Source: Pieris napi (Eukaryota; Arthropoda; Insecta; Lepidoptera; Pieridae). Taken from it: a stretch of 64,000 nt of DNA. Below are positions 36,850 to 48,592 of the stretch, piece by piece (the stretch's first letter is position 1; each line of letters starts with the position of its first letter). The stretch lies in the NCBI RefSeq assembly GCF_905475465.1, contig NC_062239.1, positions 868,001-932,000 of the forward strand, given 5' to 3'. The translations under genes and the position numbers were made by a program. Under the pieces are notes generated by a model. The model did no database searches and was not told where the DNA came from. It saw only the letters and a program-made list of their open reading frames with translations.

Positions 36850-37243
36850 ATGTGTATGGCTTTTAAGTTAGTAGCCTTGGACACCATGGCCTCAATTGCC
36901 AAAAGAGTCAGTTCAACTCAACGACAACGACATCGTACGCCGCCTCTTCTACGCACTACATCGTACTACAGCCACTTTGGTGTCAACAGGCATCGCAAGA
37001 AAAGATGGCAAGTGGATGGGACGGGCTTTAGGATGCTACTTGTGCGGGCACGTTAGCTCCGTCTCACCTCCCTTAGACAAGCACAAAACAGGCGGCAAAA
37101 TTATAAACGGCTAGAATATAATATAAGAGTCTTTCCTCCAAATTTGATTTTGTTCCCTTTGGATACTCTTATCTAGGAATAAGTTTCGCCTAGTTATGCA
37201 TTAAAGGTGCATTGCCACAGGGACCAAAGTTTTTAAATTTGTT
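36850..37243 (+). other. Unrecognised moderately GC-rich block ending in a dispersed repeat
   Basis: 36880-37113 is GC-richer than its flanks and open in two frames: 36850-37056 (MASIAKRVSSTQRQRHRTPP) and 36896-37114 (with ARKDGKWMGRALGCYLCGH). Neither is recognised. The 3' part, 37201-37243, is the inverted partner of 4200-4242. An uncharacterised transposable element is the most economical reading; a real exon is possible. Confidence 0.35.
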
Positions 37244-38111
37244 TGTAGTTTTTCAATTTATCTGTTTTAAAATATTATTATTGATATGTAAATACATATT
37301 TCGATGACAAAAATACTTTTTTGTCACTTTCTGTCATATTATGTTAACACTGTATTGAAAAAAGACGAATGAGTATTTTTGTATGATTCAGAGCATATCT
37401 TATTTGTAATTCTAATATTTGCAGAGCGTAAGTCACTAATATAGAAGTTATTACAGCCTAGTTATAAATATATCCAGCAGGTCAATCAATAACATTATTA
37501 TGAGTTCCTGGTACTTCAAGGCTATTGGCATTTCAGGAAAACCCACTGACTAATCAAGGGTTTTCCAACCATTTGTTAGGATTAACAAATAATTTTATTA
37601 TAAAAATATGACAATTAATTAACACCCTCGACAAAAACAGTTCTATATAATAAATGCGCCGAATCATTTTCGTTATAAAATTGTTATCAAATTTCCAGTA
37701 GATCAAGCAGCACTTGGAAGCAAGTAAAAAAACTTTCGCTACAGAATTGTTAAATATTACGATATCATTTATTATTAACTTATGTTCCACTATTCTATAT
37801 TATGATAAGCTTCCATACTTCACATAAATATTCATATACTCAAACTTCGGGAGTTCCAAACAAAATAAGACCAAAATTAATAAATCCCATATCCCGTATT
37901 GAGTTGATCCTGACAGATGGCGGGAGGCGCGGAGGCTGCGGTCGTCACATCCGATCGTTCGCTTCCGGTACTCACATTACAACCTTTATTTACACCAGTT
38001 CCCAGGCTTTTATTAAGGTTATTACTTTTACTTACCTCCATAAGTAAATGCGTTTGGCTGATCCTGGGTATGATTCTTGAGAAAACAAAACAAAAGTAAA
38101 CTATTAGTATA
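37244..38111. other. AT-rich intergenic region
   Basis: A small GC-rich patch at 37915-37970 (GGCGGGAGGCGCGGAGGCTG) has no supported ORF. Confidence 0.4.
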
Positions 38112-38333
38112 AGGACGACTGGGCGTTTTTAAGGCACTTTCATCCGCGCACTACCTCTTTGTGGAACCAGCTGCAATTAGGAGAATTTTCGACCCGATAT
38201 GACTACAAGAAAAGAGCCTACCATTCCCTGAAAGGTCGGTAACACATGCCCTAACCCCCGGCGTTGCAGGTGGCCATTGGCGGCGGTTATCAATTTATTC
38301 AAAGTGACACGCCTGTTAGTTTGTCTTTGTAAA
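38112..38333 (+). mobile_element. Jockey/CR1-like LINE, reverse transcriptase C-terminus and 3' UTR
   Basis: The plus strand encodes HFHPRTTSLWNQLQLGEF, then YDYKKRAYHSLKGR and a stop, matching the minus-strand copy at 14618-14860. A diverged 3' UTR follows with GTGGCCATTGGCGGCGG. Confidence 0.75.
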
Positions 38334-38569
38334 AAGGAAACATAGTGTAATGCAAAAATGTAAACCCTAGGCCCTGGTGGTTGATTAGCTTATTGCAACC
38401 CTATATAAAAGAATGGATTAGTTACCAAAATATTGATGTAATTATTTATAGATAATATAAACAGATGTTTTATTTAACAAACAATATCTATTAAATTAAA
38501 AAAAACACAAGAAAATATTGTCAATGAATTTTGTCAAAATACATTGACATTATTTTCTAGTATTATATA

Positions 38570-38942
38570 GACCCGGCGAACGTTGTTTTGCCATGTATAT
38601 TATACTCGTATCTAGAAAACATTTTCTTAGTTCAATAAAAATAAATATCTACAATAATAAAAATAGAGGTTGATCGTAGAGGGGTGAAAATTAAGGGTTG
38701 TATGTATTTTTGTATGCTGTATCCTAAATAATAAAAACCAAAAGAAATCTAAAAAATACAAAAGCATTTTTTGCGGTGGACAACCCCTTATCACTTAGGG
38801 TTTGAAGGGTTTGAGATAGATAGTAGCCGATTCGCTGACTTAATGAATATGCATAAAAAATTTCATAGGAATCGGTCGAGCCGTTTCGGAGGAGTATGGG
38901 AACGAACATTGTGACACGAGAATTTTATATATTAGAAATTAT
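38570..38942 (+). mobile_element. LINE-like dispersed repeat, 3' region
   Basis: It begins ACCCGGCGAACGTTGTTTTG and ends with GGTCGAGCCGTTTCGGAGGA and GACACGAGAATTTTATATAT. These words recur widely in lepidopteran genomes as the 3' part of non-LTR elements. The exact clade is not assigned. No intact ORF. Confidence 0.6.
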
Positions 38943-39057
38943 TACTTCACTAATAGATTAGCGAAACGAATACAAATGAGTTTTTACAGGTTTACTAGAT
39001 TCAATTCAGGATACTAAATAAAGTTTAGTTTTCTATGACTGAAAGGGTTTGTAATAA

Positions 39058-39240
39058 ATATAAATCGCTGAAGTATTTCCGAATCAATTGGACTTAGGGT
39101 CCTTCAAGAAAAGAGCGTACCAATTCTTATAAGGGTGACAACACTTGCGAGCCCTCTGGTAATATGAATGTCCATCGGCGGTGGTATCACTTAACATCAG
39201 GTGCACCTTCTGCCCGTTGGTCCCCTGTTAATAAACAAAA
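39058..39240 (+). mobile_element. Jockey/CR1-like LINE 3' fragment
   Basis: Contains AAGTATTTCCGAATC, GGGTCCTTCAAGAAAAGAGC, GGTATCACTTAACATCAGGT and CCCCTGTTAATAAAC. Same family as 28847-29090. Confidence 0.7.
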
Positions 39241-41054
39241 GCTTTCAATAACGTTAATATACTCACCACTGAGTTCAATTCGTTTTAATTATTCCCGTCA
39301 TGTTTTACGCGGAATACTGGGAATGGCAAAATTTGCTTTCAAACATTGGATTGCTTTATGTGGGGAAGCACTATGTACCTATTGAATGCCCTAGGCTATA
39401 TTAATTAATGTTTATTTCATAGAATTTCGTATTCTATTTAATATTTGCATTTTCCGATAAAAGCAATACGAAATAAACGTTTATTTACGTTTGTTACGTA
39501 ACGTTTAAAGTTTACATAATTTGCAAAAAGGTAAATATTTGTTTTTACGAATAAATACATCCTTTACCTACAACTGAATATGTAAGTAGCCCTAAAAACC
39601 TCATACGTTCTTTGTTCTAATCATCCTAGGCCACAAAGTATTCTCAACGCCACGCGGGTGGATTATCAGTTCGCTATAAAAGCTTTAATAAGCCCGCATT
39701 CTCTCACAAAGTGTACACTTTCTATCATCTCGCAGGAAGTCAGAAACTTGACACTATTTCGACATAAATTAATTAAGCTTTATTGTAAAGCGTTAAGGTT
39801 GATTTTCGTGACAGTTTTGCAAACATCTGCCGAGACCTATCTCCACTTGGTCACGTTTTTTCTATTTCAAAGGATGTGATCTATTTTTGAGTAGGCAGGT
39901 GTAATGATTTTTTACATGAAACTTGTGAAATGTTCAATACGCCAAATGGTTTCTCTATAAATTCTTCATTTGTTTTCAGCAGCTTAAGAGTGAAAAAAGG
40001 AGTAAGTATACATACTCCTGTACCTGAGGTGTATTCGTTTTGGCGATAATATGACAAGAATAAACAAACTCATTTATATAATTACATCGGAATAATGATA
40101 TAGGTATAACATCGTAATTAGATACAATTTTAAATTCAAAATAATTCTCAATTTTCAATCCTGTATTATTCATTTTTTATTAATATGTACACGCGTTGTA
40201 AAAGGTCAGGATTCAAAACGATAATTGTATAAATAACTAGTAGAGTTGGCACAGATCAGACATCATCCATTGAACCATTGATATGAACTGCATAAGGTTA
40301 TTCTTTACAGTATATAGACGAGTTGAACAATGATGATGATGAAGATCCTATAGAATATCAATTAAATATACAGAATATCAAGTTTAATTATTACATTAAC
40401 TATATATTATTACTATTATATAATATAGGCTTTTTTATTTCCATAGCCCAAAGTTACATTTAAAATGTTGTTAGTATTCAATAATAGCTAAATGTTTGTA
40501 GTAATATGTTAGTTTCCTATGGATATCCTACCCCTGCTACTGACCTAATCTGAGGTTGTGTGTGTGTCACAGTCCGGGTATGCACCATTTTTATGTATAC
40601 CACTTGTTTATTCAAAGAAGAGAATCATCGTGTGGAAATCAGTATGTCTTGAGCCAAAACTTGAAGATGCGGATGTTTTTAATGCTTTTAATGAGTAACA
40701 GTACTTTATACAATAAAATGTTTGAAATAAAAGCTAGCAATTATTATTACACATGTAAGTTTGAGTTAACTACTAATACTATACATGTAAGTTTAAGTTC
40801 TTCCCATAAACCCTGTCACTAATGAGTGACTGGGGCGGTAATCCGGCAAATGAGATGTTTGACCTCAGCCCTTAGATCAAGAGGCCTGCTAACATATTAA
40901 GGTGTCACATTTATTTGTATGAACCTTTATAAGATATGCTTTCAACTTTACGAAAACTAAATACTTTGATTTTCATGTTGATTAAATAAATTAATAATAT
41001 GCATTATTGTATATATGCAAAAAAAACGTAACAAAAAAGTATTTGTCAATATCA
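39241..41054. other. AT-rich intergenic region
   Basis: No supported gene; short frames at 39658, 39976 and 40556 are unrecognised. Confidence 0.4.
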
Positions 41055-41215
41055 TGGCCTCATGGGTATGTTAATCGAGCGTCCGAAACCTGGTCTTATA
41101 CAAATATGCACATTGTACACATTATACTTCGTTATATGGTGAAATCACATCGTGAGGTAACCGGCATGATACCTTATAACAAAAGGAGTGTGTCTGGTAA
41201 AACAGCTGACATGTT
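41055..41215 (+). mobile_element. Degraded SINE
   Basis: ACATCGTGAGGTAACCGGCA followed by GTGTGTCTGG and CAGCTGACATG parallels the SINE body order in the copy at 53634-53920. The head is not clearly tRNA-like. Confidence 0.4.
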
Positions 41216-41584
41216 GATGAAATGATTAATAAAGCAGATGCCGTAAAGTATCATGACCTTGCTTGACTACATATACTTACACTAAAACTTTATTTTCATT
41301 GAACAGCCATCTTTGCCTTCTTACCAAAAATATTCGTTAAGCCCCAAACTAAAACACGTTGGAGTAGAGGTCAAAACTTTTGAGTAAATTATATATTTAA
41401 TCAATTTTGTATTATTAGTTAGCTTAATTTGAAATTAAATTGAACTATGCCATTCGCTAACCAAAAGAACCTAATATCTTTGAGTGTTTTGTTCGCTTTA
41501 AGTATCAAAATTTAATATTACCAATGTAAGTTAATACTGTTATAATTTAAATTGAATTATGAATAGGACGATATAAGGACCTTG
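41216..41584. other. AT-rich intergenic region
   Basis: No feature seen. Confidence 0.4.
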
Positions 41585-41660
41585 AATCTGCACGTGTACA
41601 CGGTTGCCTAGCAACCTACCAGCCCACGGACTTGTGAAGACGTGTACGAGCATTATATGA
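41585..41660. promoter_or_regulatory. E-box plus RFX X-box palindrome
   Basis: CACGTG at 41591-41596 is followed by GGTTGCCTAGCAACC at 41602-41616, a perfect inverted repeat that fits the RFX X-box with a one-base spacer. No adjacent exon is recognised. Confidence 0.35.
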
Positions 41661-42279
41661 AAAATTCAGATCATAACTATTCTTATGTACAAGTATTAGA
41701 TACCCTTGGTTCGAATACAAATTATTTTATGTTTTTTTCATACTCCAGTCGTTGTTGACGTGTCTAAAGAGAGTGTCATTTGGCTAAATTATTTCCTTGG
41801 TCCAAAGGCAACCTCGAAATCCAAATGCAGCGGTGCTGCCATTGACTGACATCGCAAAAAATTTAAAGATTTCTTTTAATATTCGAAGTGCGAAGACTAG
41901 AAACTAGTATTAAAATCGGTAATCGAACACTGTAATTATCGTTGTAGGTATGTATTGCTCATCCAACAGCAGAGGTTTCCTTGTTGAGTGTTGTAGATAC
42001 AACCATCCATACTATGTAAAACTACCCAGTGAATAGTGTTTTTACTGATGTAAAAATGATTGAAGAGCTCGGAAGAGGATTTGTGGGGTCGTTCAACTGT
42101 CTACTGCCATTAAATTTTAAGTTCAATTTATATCAAATGAAAGCTGTATTCATCATATCCAGGTCATCTTTTCAGTGACATCTAATTCAGTTAATTTACG
42201 TTATAAAGTAAAGAGGTTTTTTCGCCGTAATTACCGGTATTTTTTTACAAAAGGTTTGAGGGACCTAAATTTAGTTAAA

Positions 42280-42554
42280 AATAAAATCAGTGGCGCTACA
42301 ACCTCTTTAGGTCTGGGCCTCAGATTTCTGAATCTGTTTCATGATCATTTTTCAAGTGCCTCCAGTGCCTGACACACGCCGTCGACTTTTTGGGTCTAAG
42401 ACATGTCGGTTTCCTCACGATGTTTTACTTCACCGTTCGAGCGAATGTTAAATGCGCACAGAGAAAGCAAGTCCATTGGTGCACAGCCGGGGATCAAACC
42501 TACGACTTTAGGGATGAGAGTCGCACGCTGAAGCCAATAGGCCAACACTGCTCG
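42280..42554 (-). mobile_element. tRNA-derived SINE with 14-bp target-site duplication
   Basis: Full A and B boxes are readable on the minus strand (TGGCTTCAGCGTGCGACTC; TAGGTTTGATCCCCGG, one base off consensus). The 3' end is TTGTAGCGCCACTGATTTTA. TAAATTTAGTTAAA occurs at 42266-42279 and again at 42555-42568, a perfect duplication marking insertion by target-primed reverse transcription. A stretch of the body (the CTAATAGGCAAGTAGG region) is deleted relative to 31701-31992. Confidence 0.9.
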
Positions 42555-42715
42555 TAAATTTAGTTAAAGTAATCTAAATTTTATAAAAATTGTAACTGTG
42601 CACCAAATAATAATAATAATAATCACCTAACCCTAACTTCGTATTTATTGATATAGAAACTACTGCGTAGGACTCTTAGCTCTGAAGTCTAGCGTCAAAT
42701 ACCAAGTTAATACCA

Positions 42716-45146
42716 TAGTCTAGTCGACAAGTTGAAAATGGAACAAAATAGAGATACTGCTCTTAAAATTATGTGCGATAGCTCATTCGAACCGGAATGA
42801 CGCCTAGAAAAATGTGCTAAAAGCGTGTATTAGCACATAAAAAATTGCAAAAGTTATAGACAATTAAAGATGAAAAAAAAATGGCATTTAGTTTTTTGCC
42901 AATATTTAATAAACTATTAATATTTAAGAAATTTCAAATAAAGATTCTGAAAGAAGAGAAAATTTCCAATAAAAAACTCCTAACTCTCGGAACTCTATCT
43001 CCATTATTTATAACTTTAATTTAACGCTGAAAATAGGTCTGCGGGTGACATTTTTAGGATTCGCGCGTGGCGTCAAAAGCGACTACGGCACATTAATTAA
43101 TTTATTTAAGGTATTGAATATTTTTTTTTAAATTTGAAAAAATTATGGTGTGTTCTGAACACTATAATTAATTTATTCCCGTTGAAAATTTTACTTAAAG
43201 TTAATTTTTCAACAAGTTAAATAATTGTTAACAAACGAAATTTTCTCGAACGACCGTCTTAATAGTAAGTGAAAAAAAATGTTTAAAAAATGGTCGTAAA
43301 AATATTTCGCTTCGTAGAGCCTTTCTTACATACATACTTAACAAGATCGTGCCATAAAAGTTAAAAAAATATTTATACTTTGTTTATAACATTTTTTTTA
43401 CTTAAACAAAAACTTAAAAATCCATGTAATGATGTTAAAAAAATTTTTTTTTTCTAAATCATCATACAATCGTTTTTTTATTAATACAAGATATTTATTG
43501 ATTTGCAAAAAAAAAAAATCCCGCCATTTGTTGATTAATTTTTTTTTAACAAATTGAATAAATACATATTTTTAAAAAAAATTTTAACATAACTTTATTA
43601 CATTAAAAATTTTATGATTTAAAAAAAAAAAAAATTCCTAAATAACAATTTTTAATTGTTTATAATCGTTTTTTTTTAATTTTCTATTGTTTAAATAATT
43701 AGTTAAAAAAATTTTTTTTTCTAAAAGTCATAATTAACAATCCTCTATAAAGTAACAGAAAAAAAATTTTTTTTAATCAACAATTCTATTGTTTATTAAC
43801 TTACCAAGTTGTTATAAACAAATATTCAACTTTTTTTTATTTTTTTTCTAAAACTTCTAAAATTAACAAAAACAACCATATATAACAAAGTATAGAAAAA
43901 ATTTTTTTTTAAATTTTTTGATTATCATGAATATTACTTTTATTTAAAATTAAAAATTTTTTTTTCTATACTTTGTTATATATGGTTGTTTTTGTTAATT
44001 TTAGAAGTTTTAGAAAAAAAATAAAAAAAAGTTGAATATTTGTTTATAACAACTTGGTAAGTTAATAAACAATAGAATTGTTGATTAAAAAAATTTTTTT
44101 TTCTGTTACTTTATAGAGGACTGTCAATTATGACTTTTAGAAAAAATTTTTTTTTTAACTAATTATTTAAACAATAGAAAATTAAAAAAAAACGATTATA
44201 TACAATTAAAAATTGTTATTTAGGAAAAAAAAATTTTTTTAAAATCATAAAATTTTTAACGTAATAAAGTTGTGTTAAAATTTTTTTAAAAAATATTTAT
44301 TTATTCAATTTGTTAAAAAAAATTTATCAACAAATGGCGGGAATTTTTTTTTTTGTAAATCAATAAATATCTTGTATTAATAAAAAAACGATTATATGAT
44401 GATTTAGAAAATAAAATTTTTTTTTAACAACATTACATGGATTTTTAAGTTTTTGTTTAAGTAAAAAAAATGTTATAAACAAAGTATAAATATTTTTTTA
44501 ACTTTTATGGCACGATCTTGTTAAGTATGTATGTAAGAAAGGCTCTACATAGCGAAATATTTTTACGACCATTTTTTAAACATTTTTTTTCACTTACTAT
44601 TAAGACGGTCGTTCGAGAAAATTTCGTTTGTTAACAATTATTTAACTTGTTGAAAAATTAACTTTAAGTAAAATTTTCAACGGGAATAAATTAATTATAG
44701 TGTTCAGAACACACCATAATTTTTTCAAATTTAAAAAAAAATATTCAATACCTTAAATAAATTAATTAATGTGCCGTAGTCGCTTTTGACGCCACGCGCG
44801 AATCCTAAAAATGTCACCCGCAGACCTATTTTCAGCGTTAAATTAAAGTTATAAATAATGGAGATAGAGTTCCGAGAGTTAGGAGTTTTTTATTGGAAAT
44901 TTTCTCTTCTTTCAGAATCTTTATTTGAAATTTCTTAAATATTAATAGTTTATTAAATATTGGCAAAAAACTAAATGCCATTTTTTTTTCATCTTTAATT
45001 GTCTATAACTTTTGCAATTTTTTATGTGCTAATACACGCTTTTAGCACATTTTTCTAGGCGTCATTCCGGTTCGAATGAGCTATCGCACATAATTTTAAG
45101 AGCAGTATCTCTATTTTGTTCCATTTTCAACTTGTCGACTAGACTA
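42716..45146. mobile_element. 2.43-kb near-perfect palindrome (foldback element or non-autonomous DNA transposon)
   Basis: The sequence from 42716 (TAGTCTAGTCGACAAG...) reappears as its reverse complement ending at 45146. Arms are about 1.19 kb each, with a loop of a few tens of bases near 43915-43955. By eye the outer 595 bp or so of both arms are identical (first differences near 43312 against about 44549). The inner parts differ at scattered bases and in A/T run lengths, and consist of A-tracts abutting T-tracts between short unique words. There is no ORF above about 60 codons. The ends fit either a TA duplication (TA then GTCTAG...CTAGAC then TA) or a 3-bp CCA duplication, so the superfamily is open. 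The match is directly seen; transposon status is inference. Confidence 0.9.
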
Positions 45147-46799
45147 CCAAAGGATTGTTGTTTTGTGCACAATTAACACTTTCTCGTACGTTACAAATTC
45201 CTTTGTCTCAGTAATTGTTTATCTAATTTTTTGTTAATCTTTTGCACTTCTTGTCCTCATCTTATCTTTTTATTTTTCTGCCTGGAAGAGATCGCATGAA
45301 AGTGATAAAGCCACCGTTTCCCTCCTTTTTATTTAATTATTTTAATTGTAATTATTGTATTTTTGTATGTCCGTCTTGGACCCCAACATCGATTACATGC
45401 GTCAGTCACGAGTCCATAACACAAACTGATCAGAGAAACAGATGTAATCTAAGGCCATACATACATATATAAGCAACACTGGATTATTATTGTGCATGTC
45501 AAATATTTTTCTCTATACGAGTACCTATATGTATTGTATATTTGTAACACTTAGTGGTTGATAATTATTATAGGATTTCGTTACTGATATCTTATAAAAA
45601 TAAGTTTAAAAGCTTAATATAAACCGAGTTTGATTGTGTCTTCCTACCACTATGTTGTACTACCGTGTCCTGGTGAAACATTTCTGTTTCGTTAATATTA
45701 CGTAGTTAACGTGTATCAACCTACTTAGTGTGGTACCTCCTTCAACTCAAAACAAATACTGTTCAGTCGGGAATCGAACCCTTTTATATATTGCTATTGC
45801 CCGTGTTAAATTAACGCTGAGAAGTAGCTTTGCTTTGTACTATGAAGAGTATAAGTTCCTCTCTCTCACTCTTTGATAACTACGCAGTTTATGCATACTA
45901 GGCAATAACAGATAGGAGTTCTTTATAACTTAATAAGTAGATTGGCAGTAATTATAATTGCAACTAGATTCCGCATCCTCGTAGTACTTAAGAGCAGATT
46001 CCGTAGCACCGTCGATGTGAGGTTTTGTCACCCACACTAATGAATAAAAATGAGAGACTTGAGAAATTCAGGCTGTGATTTATATTCATTAGTGGAAGTA
46101 CTTTAATATCACAGCCTATCTCTAATGTAGCTCTAATGCAGTTATCTAGTATGTCTATCTTATAATCAACTGTAGAAGGCCTTTTTCGTCACTAGTTTTG
46201 AATGTTTATGCCATAAAATGACTGTTGTTATTATAATTAGGTGAGTAGGAAAAAATAAAAGATAAAATTCGAAATTTATAGTTTATATTAGATTTATAAT
46301 AAGATATGTAGTCTACAAAATTTCACAAATTTTCACAACGTTATTTTGAACCTAAAGCGTCTACCCATTTTAATATGAAAATAAAATTATCGAAATAACT
46401 GGTTCTACGTACGACGGGGGCTGATTTTACGTAACCTTTATTTTTTAAAATATAATCTAATAGGCAGTTTTTAATCCTCGCGTATCTTTACATGAGTAAG
46501 TCAAAAACTAATAACGGTAAAAAAATAAAAAAATATTAATCCATAAAACCAGCCCCCCGTTAAACGAAATAACAATATCGTCCCATACAAATACAATCAT
46601 ATTTATTATCGTTATATTTAACTAGAGTTATACAGAATAATGATTCCTATGAAATATAATTATGCATTTATTAAATTTATTCAATATAATAATAATAATT
46701 AATAATACTTAATAAGTATCAATAGGTAATGGTTAGTCAATGTCGTGCTACAAACTACTATATTTTATAATAATAATAATAATGAATGAGTCGTATTAT
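45147..46799. other. AT-rich intergenic region
   Basis: The minus strand at 45765-45782 has an isolated B-box-like GGGTTCGATTCCCGACTG, probably a SINE-head scrap. Nothing else is recognised. Confidence 0.4.
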
Positions 46800-47711
46800 T
46801 TCTTTATTATTTATTACTTTAAATTTATTAGTCGATATTAACCACTAAACGAGCACACGGCAGCCTCGGTCCGCGCTACGCTTGCGCGGGCGCTTCATCA
46901 CAAAAAAACATCGTCAACACATAAAATAATAATCAATAATAATAATCGTACAGATAAAAATCATTCATAAAAACATTACAATAAAAATCTAAACATTAAA
47001 ACACACTTAAAACAAACATTATATTAATATTATCATAATTATAGTGTGTACGTATGTATAATATCATTTAAGCGAATAATCGTATAGTCAAAATAATGAG
47101 CATGGGTCGCGGGGGAGCGTAGCGGGCGACGCGGGGCCCGAGCGGGCCAAGCGCACCCCGAGCGGGTCGGCGCCTGCCCCGGGCGGCCATTACACTACCT
47201 TACTAGCTACCGACACAACAACACGCCCTGCAATCATTACCTATCAACAACACATTGGCTAAGGCCGCTCCGCGCGGCGCGCTCCCCACGCCGCCCGTCC
47301 CTCGCTTTCATAATTATTATATTACGATATCTTAATATTTTACGCTACTACGTTAGGTAAGCTTTATAAATTTTCGATTTCTCATTTATGCTATCAATAA
47401 TAATAATAATTATACAACTTTTTTTAAATTTTATGCTTTTTTTCGAAATTCTATCGTAACGTACCTCGACTCTCTGCGGCGACGAGCGCGGCGGACGCTC
47501 GACGCCATAATAAAAAACGTTCATAATAAGAAAATATATCGTGAGTAACTCTGCCGACTTACGATAGGTTCGGCGCGGCGGACGGGCCGTGCCGGCGAGG
47601 CGCCGACTTTTGGCACCAGGATTTCGATTACGCGATTTTTTTTATTATTTTCGTAACGATTTAAGTAAAAAAATCGAGCCCCTCGAGGGGAACGCGGCTA
47701 GCCGCAAATAT
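46800..47711 (-). other. Putative 3' UTR of mex-3
   Basis: The region lies directly downstream of the mex-3 stop codon on the minus strand. It mixes AT-rich stretches with CpG-rich islands (46860-46895, 47100-47300, 47465-47620), unlike the intergenic DNA to its left. Just past the stop are two perfect 12-bp palindromes (47694-47705 and 47679-47690). Candidate poly(A) hexamers on the minus strand occur near 46801-46820. The 3' limit is a guess; MEX3 genes are known for long, regulated 3' UTRs. Confidence 0.45.
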
Positions 47712-48592
47712 TTATGAGAGTATGCGAATGGCTTGATGCGCAGGCGCAGCGCAGGCTGGGCAGGGCGCAGCCGACGCCGCGAGTCGTTGCGCGCACTCCA
47801 GGCAGAACAGGTTATGGCCGCACGGCACCAGCGCTGCCGCCACACCGCGCTCGCCGCACACGGCACACGCACGAGCTGGAGACGCCGCAGGAGACGGCCT
47901 CGGAGGGCCCCAGGCCCACACGCTGCCTGCGCTCGGTGACTCGAACGATGGCGATTCGCCCAGACCCTCATCGCGTTCCGTCGATGACCAAATGCCTAGA
48001 AGGTCGCCCAATCGGCCCGAGGAGCCACCTGAAGAGCACGACCCTGCGGAGGAAAATGCGGCTTCTTGTTCGGGACGAAGTAACGAGGCCAGTCCAGCGC
48101 GGTACAACTGGGCCAGTGGCTCACCTTCCCCGCCTGGAACGCCAGTGCCGGTTGCGGCTCCTCCAGCGGCACCAGTGCGTAGAGCAATATGTGCTTCAAT
48201 CTCTTTGCGGGCTGCCTCGACGCTCTCTGGCAGTCCAGTCACTTCGAAGACAGGCTCGCGCTCTCGCGAGGGTGTCACTATGTAAGTGTGTGTTGTGTGC
48301 TGAATGCGCTTGATAGTAGCGCCCTTGGGTCCTACGACGAGCCCCACGACGCGGTAGGGCACGCGCACCTGAGCGGTGACGTGTCCAGGGGCACCAGCGG
48401 GTGGCGGGGGTGCTGCGCCGCACTTGCGCGAGGCGCGGATCTGGGAAAAGTGCTCGGCGGCGGAGAGGATCTCACGTTTAGCGCGTGCCACATCTTCCTT
48501 GCGGCCTGTCACCACAAACACAGGCTCCTCGCCGCGCACCGGTGTCTTTATGTAGGTGTTAGTCTTCGCCCGAAGAGCTTTGATTTTGCATC
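47712..48592 (-). CDS. mex-3: MEX3 RNA-binding KH/RING protein, terminal coding exon
   Basis: This exon encodes the last 292 or so residues of a MEX3 protein, an RNA-binding post-transcriptional regulator whose RING can act as a ubiquitin ligase. The acceptor TGTTCCAG (48600-48593) is followed by GA, which completes a Gly codon, then CKIKALRAKTNTYIKTPV, the second half of KH1. KH2 follows at about residues 70-135, with the GPKG loop at about 87-90. A low-complexity Gly/Ser linker leads to the C-terminal RING: C242, C245, C257, H259, C263, C266, C277, C280. The protein ends AIRILS and a TAA, the usual MEX3 terminus. The intron at 48593 is phase 1 and splits KH1 in its GRQG loop. The preceding exon was not found up to 64000. 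The exon is strongly GC-rich, so it has long chance antisense frames. Confidence 0.95.

Noticed and set aside
42601..42625. (AAT)n run as a repeat array
   Set aside because: Simple microsatellite of a few units; similar short runs occur throughout the window.
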